Position numbers and translations under genes: made by a program
Notes under the pieces: generated by a model
Seen by the model: only the letters and a program-made list of their open reading frames with translations
Databases searched by the model: none
Told to the model about the DNA's origin: nothing
Shown: positions 45,064 through 53,525 of the stretch, piece after piece
Layout: each line of letters starts with the position of its first letter
Position numbering within the stretch: the stretch's first letter is position 1
Assembly (NCBI GenBank): GCA_910574745.1
Contig: CAJTCE010000020.1
Coordinates: 1-64,000 of the forward strand
DNA length: 64,000 nt
Direction: 5' to 3'
DNA from: Lachnospiraceae bacterium
Lineage (GTDB): Bacteria > Bacillota > Clostridia > Lachnospirales > Lachnospiraceae

Positions 45064-45594
45064 ATGAAAGCATGGGAACATTTTAGAACAATAACGTATC
45101 ACAAATTCCTTGTTATGAAGGGATGCTTTAAGGTAGGACTTTACTATCAGGGTATTATGCATGATCTGTCTAAATATATGCCTTCGGAGTTTTTGATCGG
45201 TGCAAAATATTTTCAGGGAAACAGAAGTCCTAATAATGCAGAAAGGGAAGACATAGGATATTCTTCGGCCTGGCTGCATCATAAGGGACGAAACAGACAT
45301 CATTTTGAGTATTGGATCGATTACAGCGCAGTGGAAATAAAAGGCGGCATGGCGCCTGCTCCTATGCCGGTCAAGTATGTTGTTGAAATGTTTATGGACC
45401 GGATTGCGGCGTCCAAGGTATATGAAAAAGAAAATTATAATGATGCAAAGCCTCTGGAATATTTTATGCGGGGGAAGGGGTGTCTGATGCATGAAAAAAC
45501 AAAGAAACAGCTGATAGTTTTATTAAAAATGCTGGCAAGAGAGGGAGAAGAGACAACATTTTCTTATATCAGACATGTCATATTAAAAAAATAA
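45064..45594 (+). CDS. DUF5662 family protein
   Basis: A 176-residue soluble protein matching DUF5662 as I remember it (AWEHFRTITYHKFLVMKGCF, GIMHDLSKYMPSEF, AWLHHKGRNRHHFEYW). The His/Asp-rich pattern MHDLSKY plus WLHHKGRNRHH resembles a metal-binding HD-like site, which would suit a hydrolase, but no activity is established. It follows the GH13 protein by 9 bases and probably shares its transcript. Confidence 0.8.
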   Translation: MKAWEHFRTITYHKFLVMKGCFKVGLYYQGIMHDLSKYMPSEFLIGAKYFQGNRSPNNAEREDIGYSSAWLHHKGRNRHHFEYWIDYSAVEIKGGMAPAPMPVKYVVEMFMDRIAASKVYEKENYNDAKPLEYFMRGKGCLMHEKTKKQLIVLLKMLAREGEETTFSYIRHVILKK

Positions 45595-45672
45595 AAAGTT
45601 TTAGTATTTTAGAAAGCGAAGTCACACTTTATACGAAAAAAGCATAGCTTACAGTATAAAGGAGTGAAAAAT

Positions 45673-45948
45673 ATGAATTGTTTATGGTTGATTATTTTAC
45701 TTGCACTTTGCGGCGGAAATTCCTGTGGATGTGAAGGAAACAGCGGGAACGGAAATTCCTGCGGCCGTGGCAGAAGAGACGACGACAGAAGAGGACGCGA
45801 TTCTGACTGTGGCTGTGGCAGAAGAGAGCGTGAAGATGACTGTGGTTGCGATGATGGTCAAAGGAGAAGAAGCATGACCTCCATGCCTCCTTTTGGCAGA
45901 AGCCAGGAAAACGATACCTGCGGCTGCGACATGCAGGAAGAATGCTGA
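45673..45948 (+). CDS. Cys-rich low-complexity small protein with hydrophobic N-terminus
   Basis: A 91-residue protein not known to me. The N-terminus (MNCLWLIILLALCGG) is a short hydrophobic segment. The rest is a Cys/Gly/Asp/Arg repeat field with CGC motifs, RGRRDDDRRGRDSDCGCGRR-like. It has about a dozen cysteines, so metal binding or disulfide cross-linking is possible, for example in a spore or cell surface. ATG 45673 has AAAGGAG 8 bases upstream and a strong terminator follows, which supports a real single-gene transcript. Confidence 0.7.
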   Translation: MNCLWLIILLALCGGNSCGCEGNSGNGNSCGRGRRDDDRRGRDSDCGCGRREREDDCGCDDGQRRRSMTSMPPFGRSQENDTCGCDMQEEC

Positions 45949-45965
45949 TTTTCTAAAATCTGACG

Positions 45966-46012
45966 GCGCGCCCCTGTTTTTCCGATATATCGGAAGCAGG
46001 GCGCGTTTTTTT
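45966..46012 (+). terminator. Strong terminator
   Basis: A long GC-rich stem (gcgcgcccctg paired with cagggcgcg, plus inner ttccgat/atcggaa) followed by seven T. Confidence 0.9.
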
Positions 46013-46073
46013 GGCATATTTTCTGTCATATGAGAAAAACACCTTAACAAGGGGAATTTTTAATGATATAATT

Positions 46074-46082
46074 TTATTCAGT
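46074..46082 (+). promoter_or_regulatory. Extended -10 promoter of the lactonase-like gene
   Basis: TGATATAAT with a perfect -10 hexamer; no recognisable -35 at normal spacing. Confidence 0.45.
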
Positions 46083-46108
46083 AAAGAGAAATGGAGCGTA
46101 GGGCAGAT

Positions 46109-47164
46109 ATGAATAAAGAAAAATATGTAGCTTATGTTTCAACCTATACCATGAATGATAACCACGGTATAACCATCTATGATGTGGACGTGGAAAACGG
46201 CAGATTTACGGAGAAGGCTCAGGTAGAGATTACGAACTCCTCCTATGTGACAATTTCCCACAATCAGAAATATTTGTATTCTATAACGGATTTTGGAGTG
46301 GAGTCATACGGTATTTTAGAGGATGGAAGTCTTTCTTTGATCAATCACGGTTTCATTAACGGCATGAGGGGATGTTATTTATCCACGGATTATGAGGATC
46401 AGTATCTTTTTGTGGCGGGCTATCATGACGGAAAAATTACAGTACTGCGTTTAAATGATGACGGCGGAATCGGGGAAATTACCGACGAGATTTATCATAA
46501 GGGCTTAGGCAGTATTGCGGAGCGCAATTTCAGACCTCATGTCAGCTGTGTTAAAATGACAAGAGACAACAAATATCTTATGGCGGCAGATTTGGGAATG
46601 GATCACATCAATATATACCGCTTAGACCATAGGACAGGAGAGCTGAAGATGGTGGACGTAGTCAGGAGCGAACAGGAATCCGCTCCCCGCCATATTAAAA
46701 TGACAAAGGACGGTAAATTTGTATATATTGTTCATGAAATTAAAAATTATATTGATGTGTATTCCTATGAGGAAATAAATAACAATCCTGAATTTACAAA
46801 AATAGCAACCTATCCTACATTAAATGATTACCATGCAGGCGGCTCTGCGGCCAGTGCGCTGAATTTTTCTGATGATGAGGAATATTTGGTAAGCAGCATG
46901 GCAGGAGATAACAGCGTTGTTATGTTCAGAATCGATCATGAGACCGGGGAATTGGAAAAATTGTTCTGTCTTCCGATCAGCGGGGAATATCCCAAGGACG
47001 CGGCGCTTTTCCCGGATAACAGACATCTGGTTTCCCTCAATCACGAATCCAATACATTGACCTTCTTTCATGTGGATACTGCAAAGGGACTGCTTGTTAT
47101 GAACGGCAAGGAAATGAAGATAGACAGGCCTAACTGTATTATTTTCCATAAGCTTTCAAAGTAG
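46109..47164 (+). CDS. Lactonase-family beta-propeller protein (6-phosphogluconolactonase-like)
   Basis: A 351-residue seven-bladed propeller of the YbhE/Pgl type: YVAYVSTYT start, FRPHVSCVKMTRDNKYLMAADLG, then ESAPRHIKMTKDGKFVYIVHE and YPKDAALFPDNRHLVSLNH blades. The role could be hydrolysis of 6-phosphogluconolactone, but related propellers have other substrates. ATG 46109 follows AGGG by 6 bases; ATG 46091 is an alternative. The next gene converges. Confidence 0.82.
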   Translation: MNKEKYVAYVSTYTMNDNHGITIYDVDVENGRFTEKAQVEITNSSYVTISHNQKYLYSITDFGVESYGILEDGSLSLINHGFINGMRGCYLSTDYEDQYLFVAGYHDGKITVLRLNDDGGIGEITDEIYHKGLGSIAERNFRPHVSCVKMTRDNKYLMAADLGMDHINIYRLDHRTGELKMVDVVRSEQESAPRHIKMTKDGKFVYIVHEIKNYIDVYSYEEINNNPEFTKIATYPTLNDYHAGGSAASALNFSDDEEYLVSSMAGDNSVVMFRIDHETGELEKLFCLPISGEYPKDAALFPDNRHLVSLNHESNTLTFFHVDTAKGLLVMNGKEMKIDRPNCIIFHKLSK

Positions 47165-47256
47165 CAGGGACATTAATCGAGTCAGATGAAATCGGAAGGT
47201 ATGTTACGCCTGAAAAGCTGCTTTGCACAATGAGTTGTCATGAATTTATGAAAAAG

Positions 47257-47301
47257 AAAAGATATACCCCTTACAGCTATGAAGAGGGGTATATCTTTTT
47301 T
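47257..47301. terminator. Bidirectional terminator between lactonase gene and aroC
   Basis: Arms aaagatatacccctt and aggggtatatcttt pair around a loop that contains the aroC stop codon (47277-47279). T-runs flank it in both directions, so it can end both converging transcripts. Confidence 0.85.
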
Positions 47302-48380
47302 AAGTAATCCATACGGGAATGCATATTTTCAAGCATCAAATCAAGTACGGTAAGGGCGGTCATGGTTTCCACAACCACTACGGCCCGGGGTACGATAATA
47401 GGGTCGTGGCGGCCTTTTATGTTGACGGAAATTTCTTCGCCTTTGCGGTTTATGGTTTCCTGGGTTTTGTAGATGGAGGGGGTGGGCTTTATGTGGGCTC
47501 TTAAAATAATTTGGTCTCCATCGCTGATACCGCCCAAAATGCCGCCTGCATGATTGGTTTTCTTGGTAACGGTTCCGTCTTTTAAAGTAAAAGAGTCGTT
47601 GTTTGCGCTGCCGAGACGGGAAGAAACTTCTGTGCCGTCTCCGATTTCGAAGGCCTTTACGGCGCCGATGGACATGATGGCGTGGGCAAGTCTGGCATCC
47701 AGCTTGTCAAAAACAGGCTCTCCGATTCCGGCAGGGAGATGGTCGATAACGCATTCAATAACACCTCCGGCAGAATCGGTATCCTTTATGCATTTATCCA
47801 GAAAATCGCCGGCTTTTTCAGCGGCTGTTTCATCGGGCATGGCTGTAGGATTGGCCGATATGAAAGAAGCGTCAAAATGATTATAATCAATAGTAACAGG
47901 TCCTATGGAGCGGGTGTATGCAAGTACGTGGATGCCCAGCTCCTTTAAAATTTTTGCGGCTATGGCGCCGCCGGCAACTCTGCCTATGGTTTCACGGCCT
48001 GAAGAACGACCGCCTCCGCGGTAATCCCGGAAACCGTATTTGGTGTCAAAGGTATAATCGGCATGTCCGGGACGGTAGTAGGAGGCGATTTCGCTGTAGT
48101 CGCCGGAACGCTGGGAGGTATTGCGGACCAGTAATGCAATGGGAGTGCCTGTGGTTTTTCCCTCGAAGATACCGGAAAGAATTTCTACGGTATCACTTTC
48201 GGCCCGTTTGGTGGCATATTTGGAGTTTCCGGGTTTTCTCCTGTTTAAATAAACCTGTATATCCTCGGAAGAAAGGGGAAGGCCGGCGGGGGCGCCGTCC
48301 ACAACGACGCCTATGCCTTCTCCGTGGGATTCTCCGAAGGTCTGTATGGTAAAATGTTTTCCGAAAATTGAACCTGACAT
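47277..48380 (-). CDS. aroC: Chorismate synthase
   Basis: A 367-residue FMN-dependent enzyme that makes chorismate from EPSP, the last shikimate step. Signatures: FGESHGEGIGVVVDG, RPGHADYTFDTKYG, RSSGRETIGRVAGGAIA and KTNHAGGILGGISDG. The start has GAGGAAT upstream on the minus strand. No other shikimate gene is nearby. Confidence 0.96.
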   Translation of the reverse strand: MSGSIFGKHFTIQTFGESHGEGIGVVVDGAPAGLPLSSEDIQVYLNRRKPGNSKYATKRAESDTVEILSGIFEGKTTGTPIALLVRNTSQRSGDYSEIASYYRPGHADYTFDTKYGFRDYRGGGRSSGRETIGRVAGGAIAAKILKELGIHVLAYTRSIGPVTIDYNHFDASFISANPTAMPDETAAEKAGDFLDKCIKDTDSAGGVIECVIDHLPAGIGEPVFDKLDARLAHAIMSIGAVKAFEIGDGTEVSSRLGSANNDSFTLKDGTVTKKTNHAGGILGGISDGDQIILRAHIKPTPSIYKTQETINRKGEEISVNIKGRHDPIIVPRAVVVVETMTALTVLDLMLENMHSRMDYLKKIYPSS

Positions 48381-48540
48381 ATATTTTATTCCTCGCGATG
48401 TTAGTTTATAAATCTGTTCCTGAATATGGTAAGCCGTTTCTGATACATAATATGTCCGTAGATGGATAAAATGTCCGGTATCTATAAATGAAACGTCCGA
48501 TATAACATTTTATATAGCACTACAGGAACTGACAGATGTA

Positions 48541-49207
48541 TTATATAGGATTTTCGGATTTACTGCAACTTGTGGATAAGTTTTTTTGGATCGGCGGGAT
48601 ACTGCCGGTATTAAGCTGTTTGTATGTGAAAACGATAACAATAGCGGAAATAACCGCTGTTAGAATATCTGATACAGGCATAGAGAGAGTAAAGCACGCC
48701 GTTAAGACCGAAAAAACCGGGCAGCAAAAGTGCAAAGCCTACGCCGAACACTATTTCACGAATCATTGACAAGGCTGTGGAAACAGCGGCCTTTCCCATC
48801 GCCTGTAAAAAGATGAAGGTTGCTTTGTTGACACAGGCAAATATTATCATACAAAGGTAGATGCGGAATGCCTTTAATGCAAAATCTGTATAATAAACGC
48901 TTTTGTTCGCCGCGCCGAATATGGCAATAAGCCGGCCGGGGAGAAACTCTACAATCAGTAACGATATGATACCCAAGGTTGCCCCGTAAACGAGAAGCTT
49001 TGTAAGCAGGGTCTTTACACGAGTTTTCATTCCTGCGCCTATATTAAATCCTACAATGGGAATACAGCCTGCCGCCATGCCTACAACAATGGAAATGACA
49101 ATCTGGAAAAATTTCATTACAATCCCTACAACCGCCATTGGAATCTGGGCGTATTGTTCCTGGCTGAAAACGATATATGAGGATATGCTACCTGAAAATG
49201 CCATTTG
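48541..49207 (-). pseudogene. MATE family efflux transporter, truncated and frameshifted
   Basis: The C-terminal half of a MATE transporter is readable: IPMAVVGIVMKFFQIVISIV, AAGCIPIVGFNIGAG, then SVYYTDFALKAFRIYLCMII and ALSMIREIVFGVGFALLLPG. The N-terminal six helices are absent. A net +1 frameshift in the AG/CT dinucleotide tract at 48682-48689 moves the ending MPVSDILTAVISAIVIVFTY to another frame. Both lesions make it non-functional. About 130 bases of the reading frame upstream are antisense to the next gene and not real. Confidence 0.85.
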
Positions 49208-49335
49208 AAAAGACGGAAAAGAACTGACAAACGAATGGGAATATGCTATTATTAATACGATATGTCCTGCCGTGACAGGATGTGGTAAAACAAAAGAAAC
49301 AGAAAAACCAAAGAAACAGCAAAACAAGATAAACG

Positions 49336-50349
49336 ATGAAAACCAATAAACTAAAACATACCGGCAAAAAAGCAGGAAAAAATAAAAAAAATATTTCAAG
49401 CAGAAAAAAAATTTCTTTTAAATACAAATTTTTATGCTGCATTTTTTTGTGTGCTATTTATGCGGGCGGCTGTAGTTTTATATGGGACGCCATATCCGTT
49501 AATGTCTTTGCCTACAGCGGACAGGCTGAAGATGAACTGTACGGGGATGACGGCAAAGAACAGAGGGAAAAAGAAGAATATGCGGGGCTGGAAGTATCGG
49601 AAATTTACGGAGAGCAGGCCCTTGCGGGAAATGAGGCAGAAGAAGGATATGCCCACGGAGAGGCTGATTATGAAGTCAATAGTATTTCCATAGATGATAT
49701 CCTGTCGGGAAATTCCATTTCGGAAAATAATCTGGAGAGCTCTGAAGAAGAAGCAGAATTGACGAAGGATGACTGGAGACTGGTGCTGATAAATAAACAG
49801 CATTCCATTCCTGACGATTATACCTTTACATTCGGAAGCATTCATACGCAAAAAGGCGGTATGAGATTTGATGAAAGAATTATTCCCGATTTGCTGAAAA
49901 TGCTGAAGGCGGCAAAGGAGGATGGCATTAATCTGGAAATCCGCTCGCCGTACAGGGACATGAACAGGCAGGTGTATTTGTTTAACAAAAAGATAAAGGA
50001 ATATATGCAGCAGGGTATGTCTTATATGGATGCCTATGCGGTTTCTTCCAGAACCGTTACAGTGCCGGGAGCATCGGAGCATCAAATCGGTCTGGCTCTG
50101 GATATTACCTGTGATACCCATATCGGATTAACGAAAAGCTTCGGGGAGACAGAGGCGGGAAAATGGCTGGCGGAGCATGGCTGTGAATATGGTTTTATCG
50201 TCAGATATCCCGAGGGCAAGGAGTATGTGACAGGGATTGAGTATGAGCCGTGGCACTTACGGTATGTGGGGGTAGAGGCGGCAACTATCATTACGAGGGA
50301 AGGAATTACTTTGGAGGAGTTTGTGGCTTCTTTAGATGATTGGAGATAA
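49336..50349 (+). CDS. VanY-type D-alanyl-D-alanine carboxypeptidase (M15B)
   Basis: A 337-residue membrane-anchored peptidase acting on peptidoglycan stem peptides. It has a basic N-terminus, one hydrophobic segment (about 30-50), an acidic low-complexity linker (60-140) and an M15B domain. Zinc motifs are SEHQIGLALDI (His/Asp) and EPWHLRYVG (His), with IRSPYRDMNRQ before. A lipobox-like GGC follows the hydrophobic segment but is weak. The ribosome binding site is poor. It is coupled closely to tgt. Confidence 0.9.
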   Translation: MKTNKLKHTGKKAGKNKKNISSRKKISFKYKFLCCIFLCAIYAGGCSFIWDAISVNVFAYSGQAEDELYGDDGKEQREKEEYAGLEVSEIYGEQALAGNEAEEGYAHGEADYEVNSISIDDILSGNSISENNLESSEEEAELTKDDWRLVLINKQHSIPDDYTFTFGSIHTQKGGMRFDERIIPDLLKMLKAAKEDGINLEIRSPYRDMNRQVYLFNKKIKEYMQQGMSYMDAYAVSSRTVTVPGASEHQIGLALDITCDTHIGLTKSFGETEAGKWLAEHGCEYGFIVRYPEGKEYVTGIEYEPWHLRYVGVEAATIITREGITLEEFVASLDDWR

Positions 50350-50350
50350 T

Positions 50351-51490
50351 ATGTACGAATTAATAAAAAAAGAAGGAAGAGCAAAAAGAGGACGTTTTCA
50401 TACGGTGCACGGATGTGTTGAAACGCCGGTATTTATGAATGTGGGAACGGTGGCGGCCATTAAAGGCGCTGTTTCAACAGAGGATTTGGAACAGATCGGG
50501 ACACAGGTGGAGTTATCCAATACTTACCACCTTCATGTAAGGCCGGGAGATGAGATCATAAAGCAAATGGGGGGCCTGCACAGGTTTATGAGCTGGAATA
50601 AACCGATTCTGACGGATTCCGGCGGATTTCAGGTATTTTCCCTTGCAGGACTTAGAAGCATAAAGGAAGAAGGAGTAATTTTTCGCTCTCATATTGACGG
50701 CAGGAAAATTTTTATGGGACCGGAGGAGAGCATGAGGATTCAGTCCAATCTTGCATCCACCATTGCCATGGCTTTTGATGAATGCGCCCCGGCGCTGGCG
50801 GACAGGGACTATGTGACAAAATCCGTGGAACGTACTACAAGGTGGCTATGGCGCTGTAAAACGGAAATGAACCGGTTAAACGGACTGGATACTACAATTA
50901 ATAAAGAACAGATGCTTTTCGGAATCAATCAGGGGGCAATATTTCCTGATATCCGCATTGAACATGCAAAAAGGATATCGGAGCTGGATTTACCGGGATA
51001 TGCCATAGGCGGCCTGGCAGTAGGGGAGAGTCATGAGGAAATGTATCATATATTGGATGAAACGGTTCCCTATCTGCCGGAAAACAAACCCACTTATCTT
51101 ATGGGAGTGGGCACTCCGGCCAATATTTTGGAAGCGGTGGAACGGGGCGTTGATTTTTTTGACTGCGTATATCCTACCAGAAACGGAAGGCATGCCCATC
51201 TGTATACCCGTTTCGGAAAGATCAATCTGCTTAATGCCAGATATGAAACGGATGACAGACCGCCGGAGGAGGGCTGCGGCTGTCCTGCCTGCAGGCGGTA
51301 TTCAAGAGCTTATATCAGACATTTACTGAAGGCAAAGGAAATGCTTGGAATGCGGCTTTGCGTGCTGCATAATCTGTATTTTTATAATCATCTGATGGAG
51401 GATATCAGAAAGGCTTTGGATGAAGGACGTTTTTTGCAATTTAAGAAGGAATTGCTTTCTTCTATGTCTGCGGGAGTGCAGGAAAATTGA
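50351..51490 (+). CDS. tgt: Queuine tRNA-ribosyltransferase
   Basis: A 379-residue enzyme that inserts preQ1/queuine at G34 of tRNA-Asp, Asn, His and Tyr. Motifs: ILTDSGGFQVFSL (Asp), MAFDECAP, FDCVYPTRNGRHAHLYT (nucleophile Asp) and the zinc site CGCPACRRYSRAYIRHLL. ATG 50351 follows GGAGATAAT. Position before yajC is the common order, though queA and secDF are not beside it. Confidence 0.96.
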   Translation: MYELIKKEGRAKRGRFHTVHGCVETPVFMNVGTVAAIKGAVSTEDLEQIGTQVELSNTYHLHVRPGDEIIKQMGGLHRFMSWNKPILTDSGGFQVFSLAGLRSIKEEGVIFRSHIDGRKIFMGPEESMRIQSNLASTIAMAFDECAPALADRDYVTKSVERTTRWLWRCKTEMNRLNGLDTTINKEQMLFGINQGAIFPDIRIEHAKRISELDLPGYAIGGLAVGESHEEMYHILDETVPYLPENKPTYLMGVGTPANILEAVERGVDFFDCVYPTRNGRHAHLYTRFGKINLLNARYETDDRPPEEGCGCPACRRYSRAYIRHLLKAKEMLGMRLCVLHNLYFYNHLMEDIRKALDEGRFLQFKKELLSSMSAGVQEN

Positions 51491-51573
51491 GACAGAATGG
51501 GCACAGACAAAGCAATAAACGTATCAAAAGAAACGGGACGAATGTGTTATATTTGTTAAATTTATAAAAATAC

Positions 51574-51602
51574 TTGAAGAAATGTAATATTTTGTGTATG
51601 AT
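51574..51602 (+). promoter_or_regulatory. Promoter of yajC
   Basis: TTGAAG (51574-51579), 17-base spacer, TATGAT (51597-51602), about 35 bases before the yajC start. Confidence 0.6.
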
Positions 51603-51636
51603 GTGTTTTAGTTGATTACAGATTTGGAGGTCCGTT

Positions 51637-51957
51637 ATGGGAATTTTATTAAGTGAAGGAACAGATGCTGCTGTAGGCGGTATGGGTGGTTTAGGAATGT
51701 TATTGGTATGGGGCGTTTTTATTGTCGTCATGTTTTTTATGATGACCGGTCCCCAGAAAAAAGAACAGAAAAGGCTGAAGGCAATGTTATCTACCATGGA
51801 AATCGGCGACAGCGTTTATACCACCAGCGGTTTTTACGGAATGGTAATTGATATTTCTGAGGACAGCGTTATTGTTGAATTCGGCAACAACAAAAACTGC
51901 CGTATTCCTATGAGCAAAAATGCAATTGCCCAGGTGGAAAAACCCGGTGCGGAATAA
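51637..51957 (+). CDS. yajC: Preprotein translocase accessory protein YajC
   Basis: A 106-residue single-pass membrane protein (MLLVWGVFIVVMFFMM, then TGPQKKEQKRLKAML). The C-terminal domain carries IGDSVYTTSGFYGMVI and VEFGNNKNCRIPM, typical of YajC. It works with SecDF, which is not encoded here. Confidence 0.93.
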   Translation: MGILLSEGTDAAVGGMGGLGMLLVWGVFIVVMFFMMTGPQKKEQKRLKAMLSTMEIGDSVYTTSGFYGMVIDISEDSVIVEFGNNKNCRIPMSKNAIAQVEKPGAE

Positions 51958-52009
51958 GATTGGACAAGACGGGATAAAACCGGATTCCCGGTATTGACAA
52001 AAATAAAAC

Positions 52010-52060
52010 AGGGCTTTCGCAAAAGGTTATGATTACGGCCTTTGTGAAGGTTCTTTTTTA
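52010..52060 (+). terminator. Terminator after yajC
   Basis: A long imperfect stem (agggctttcgcaaaagg paired with cctttgtgaaggttct, several G-T) followed by six T then ATTTT. Confidence 0.8.
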
Positions 52061-52163
52061 TTTTGACAAGGGGCGGGCATCCGTCGATCATGAATCAGAT
52101 ATAGCCATTGTTTATAATGAATATTACCGGAAGTTATAAAAGCGGCTTTTGGTATGAAATCTA

Positions 52164-52192
52164 TTGATAATTGACGAATTTTCCTATATGAT
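52164..52192 (+). promoter_or_regulatory. Promoter of the leuB-ilvD-ilvB group
   Basis: TTGATA (52164-52169), 17-base spacer, TATGAT (52187-52192). A 110-base leader follows. It has a small palindrome (attctacaa...tgtgaat) but no T-box consensus and no Leu/Ile-rich leader peptide that I can see. Confidence 0.5.
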
Positions 52193-52302
52193 AGAAAAGA
52201 CGGATTCTACAATTTGTGAATTGTGCTGGGAGTTCGTTGTGGCAGAATGAAATACCCTGCCGTAAGCCGGGGATCAATGCCATAAGAAACGGAGGATGGA
52301 AA

Positions 52303-53403
52303 ATGGAATTAAATATTGTATGTATTCCGGGAGACGGGATCGGTCCGGAAATTGTAACGGAAGCAAAAAAGGTACTGGATGCGGTGGGAGCTAAATTCGG
52401 CCACAGCATGAAATATACAGATATTTTAATGGGAGGCGCATCCATTGATGTGCACGGCGTTCCATTAACGGATGAAGCAGTTGAAACAGCAAAGGGAGCC
52501 GGTGCGGTTTTGATGGGTTCTATCGGCGGAAATACTACAACCAGCCCGTGGTATCAGCTACCGCCCAATTTAAGACCGGAAGCAGGCCTGTTAAGCATAC
52601 GAAAAGCTTTAAACCTGTTTGCAAATTTAAGACCTGCAGTTTTATACGATGAGCTGGCGGGGGCATGTCCTTTAAAGGAAGAGATTTCCCAAAAGGGATT
52701 TGACATGATGATTATGAGAGAATTGACAGGGGGACTCTATTTCGGAGAGCGAAAGACAGAAGAAGTGAACGGAAAACTGGTTGCCGTGGATACTTTAACC
52801 TATTCCGAGGATGAAATCCGCAGAATTGCCATTAAGGGATTTGATATTGCCATGAAGAGAAATAAAAAGGTTACCAGTGTGGACAAAGCAAATGTGCTGG
52901 ATTCTTCCAGACTCTGGAGAAAGGTCGTAGAAGAGGTGGCAAAGGATTATCCGGAAGTAACCTTAGAGCACATGCTGGTGGATAATTGCGCTATGCAGCT
53001 TGTAAAGGACCCGGCGCAGTTCGATGTGATTTTAACGGAAAATATGTTCGGAGATATTTTGTCCGATGAGGCCAGCATGGTCACGGGCTCTATCGGTATG
53101 TTAGCATCGGCTTCCTTAAACGATACGAAGTTTGGACTTTATGAGCCAAGCCACGGAAGCGCTCCGGATATTGCGGGAATGGATATTGCAAATCCCATTG
53201 CAACGGTTCTTTCCGCATCCATGATGTTAAGATATTCCTTTGATCTGGATAAAGAGGCGGATGCTATAGACAAGGCGGTAAAGCAGGTGTTAAAGGACGG
53301 ATACCGCACGGTAGACATTATGCCCAAGGAAGAAAGCGAAAAGGAAGCCTTTACCAGGGTTGGATGCAGCAGAATGGGAGATTTGCTGGCTGAAAGAATT
53401 TAA
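52303..53403 (+). CDS. leuB: 3-isopropylmalate dehydrogenase
   Basis: A 366-residue enzyme oxidising 3-isopropylmalate to the leucine precursor. Signatures: [64 protein letters not shown] 52303 with GGAGGATGG upstream. Other leucine genes (leuA, leuCD) are not in view. It leads into ilvD. Confidence 0.95.
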   Translation: MELNIVCIPGDGIGPEIVTEAKKVLDAVGAKFGHSMKYTDILMGGASIDVHGVPLTDEAVETAKGAGAVLMGSIGGNTTTSPWYQLPPNLRPEAGLLSIRKALNLFANLRPAVLYDELAGACPLKEEISQKGFDMMIMRELTGGLYFGERKTEEVNGKLVAVDTLTYSEDEIRRIAIKGFDIAMKRNKKVTSVDKANVLDSSRLWRKVVEEVAKDYPEVTLEHMLVDNCAMQLVKDPAQFDVILTENMFGDILSDEASMVTGSIGMLASASLNDTKFGLYEPSHGSAPDIAGMDIANPIATVLSASMMLRYSFDLDKEADAIDKAVKQVLKDGYRTVDIMPKEESEKEAFTRVGCSRMGDLLAERI

Positions 53404-53525
53404 AACTAAAATTTGAAAGTGGAAAAGGAATTGTGGAAGCTCACGGCAGCTGCACAAAATGGATCTTAAGATAAATATTAAATGTAGAATATGTTTTTGA
53501 TAAGCGGATAGTAAGCGGAGAAAGG

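Noticed and set aside
48611-49399. Full 262-residue MATE-like coding region
   Set aside because: The first 65 codons are antisense to the VanY gene leader and unlike any transporter, and the end is frameshifted; only the middle is real.
52193-52302. T-box riboswitch before leuB
   Set aside because: No AGGGTGGNACCGCG-like T-box sequence and no antiterminator/terminator pair was found by eye.
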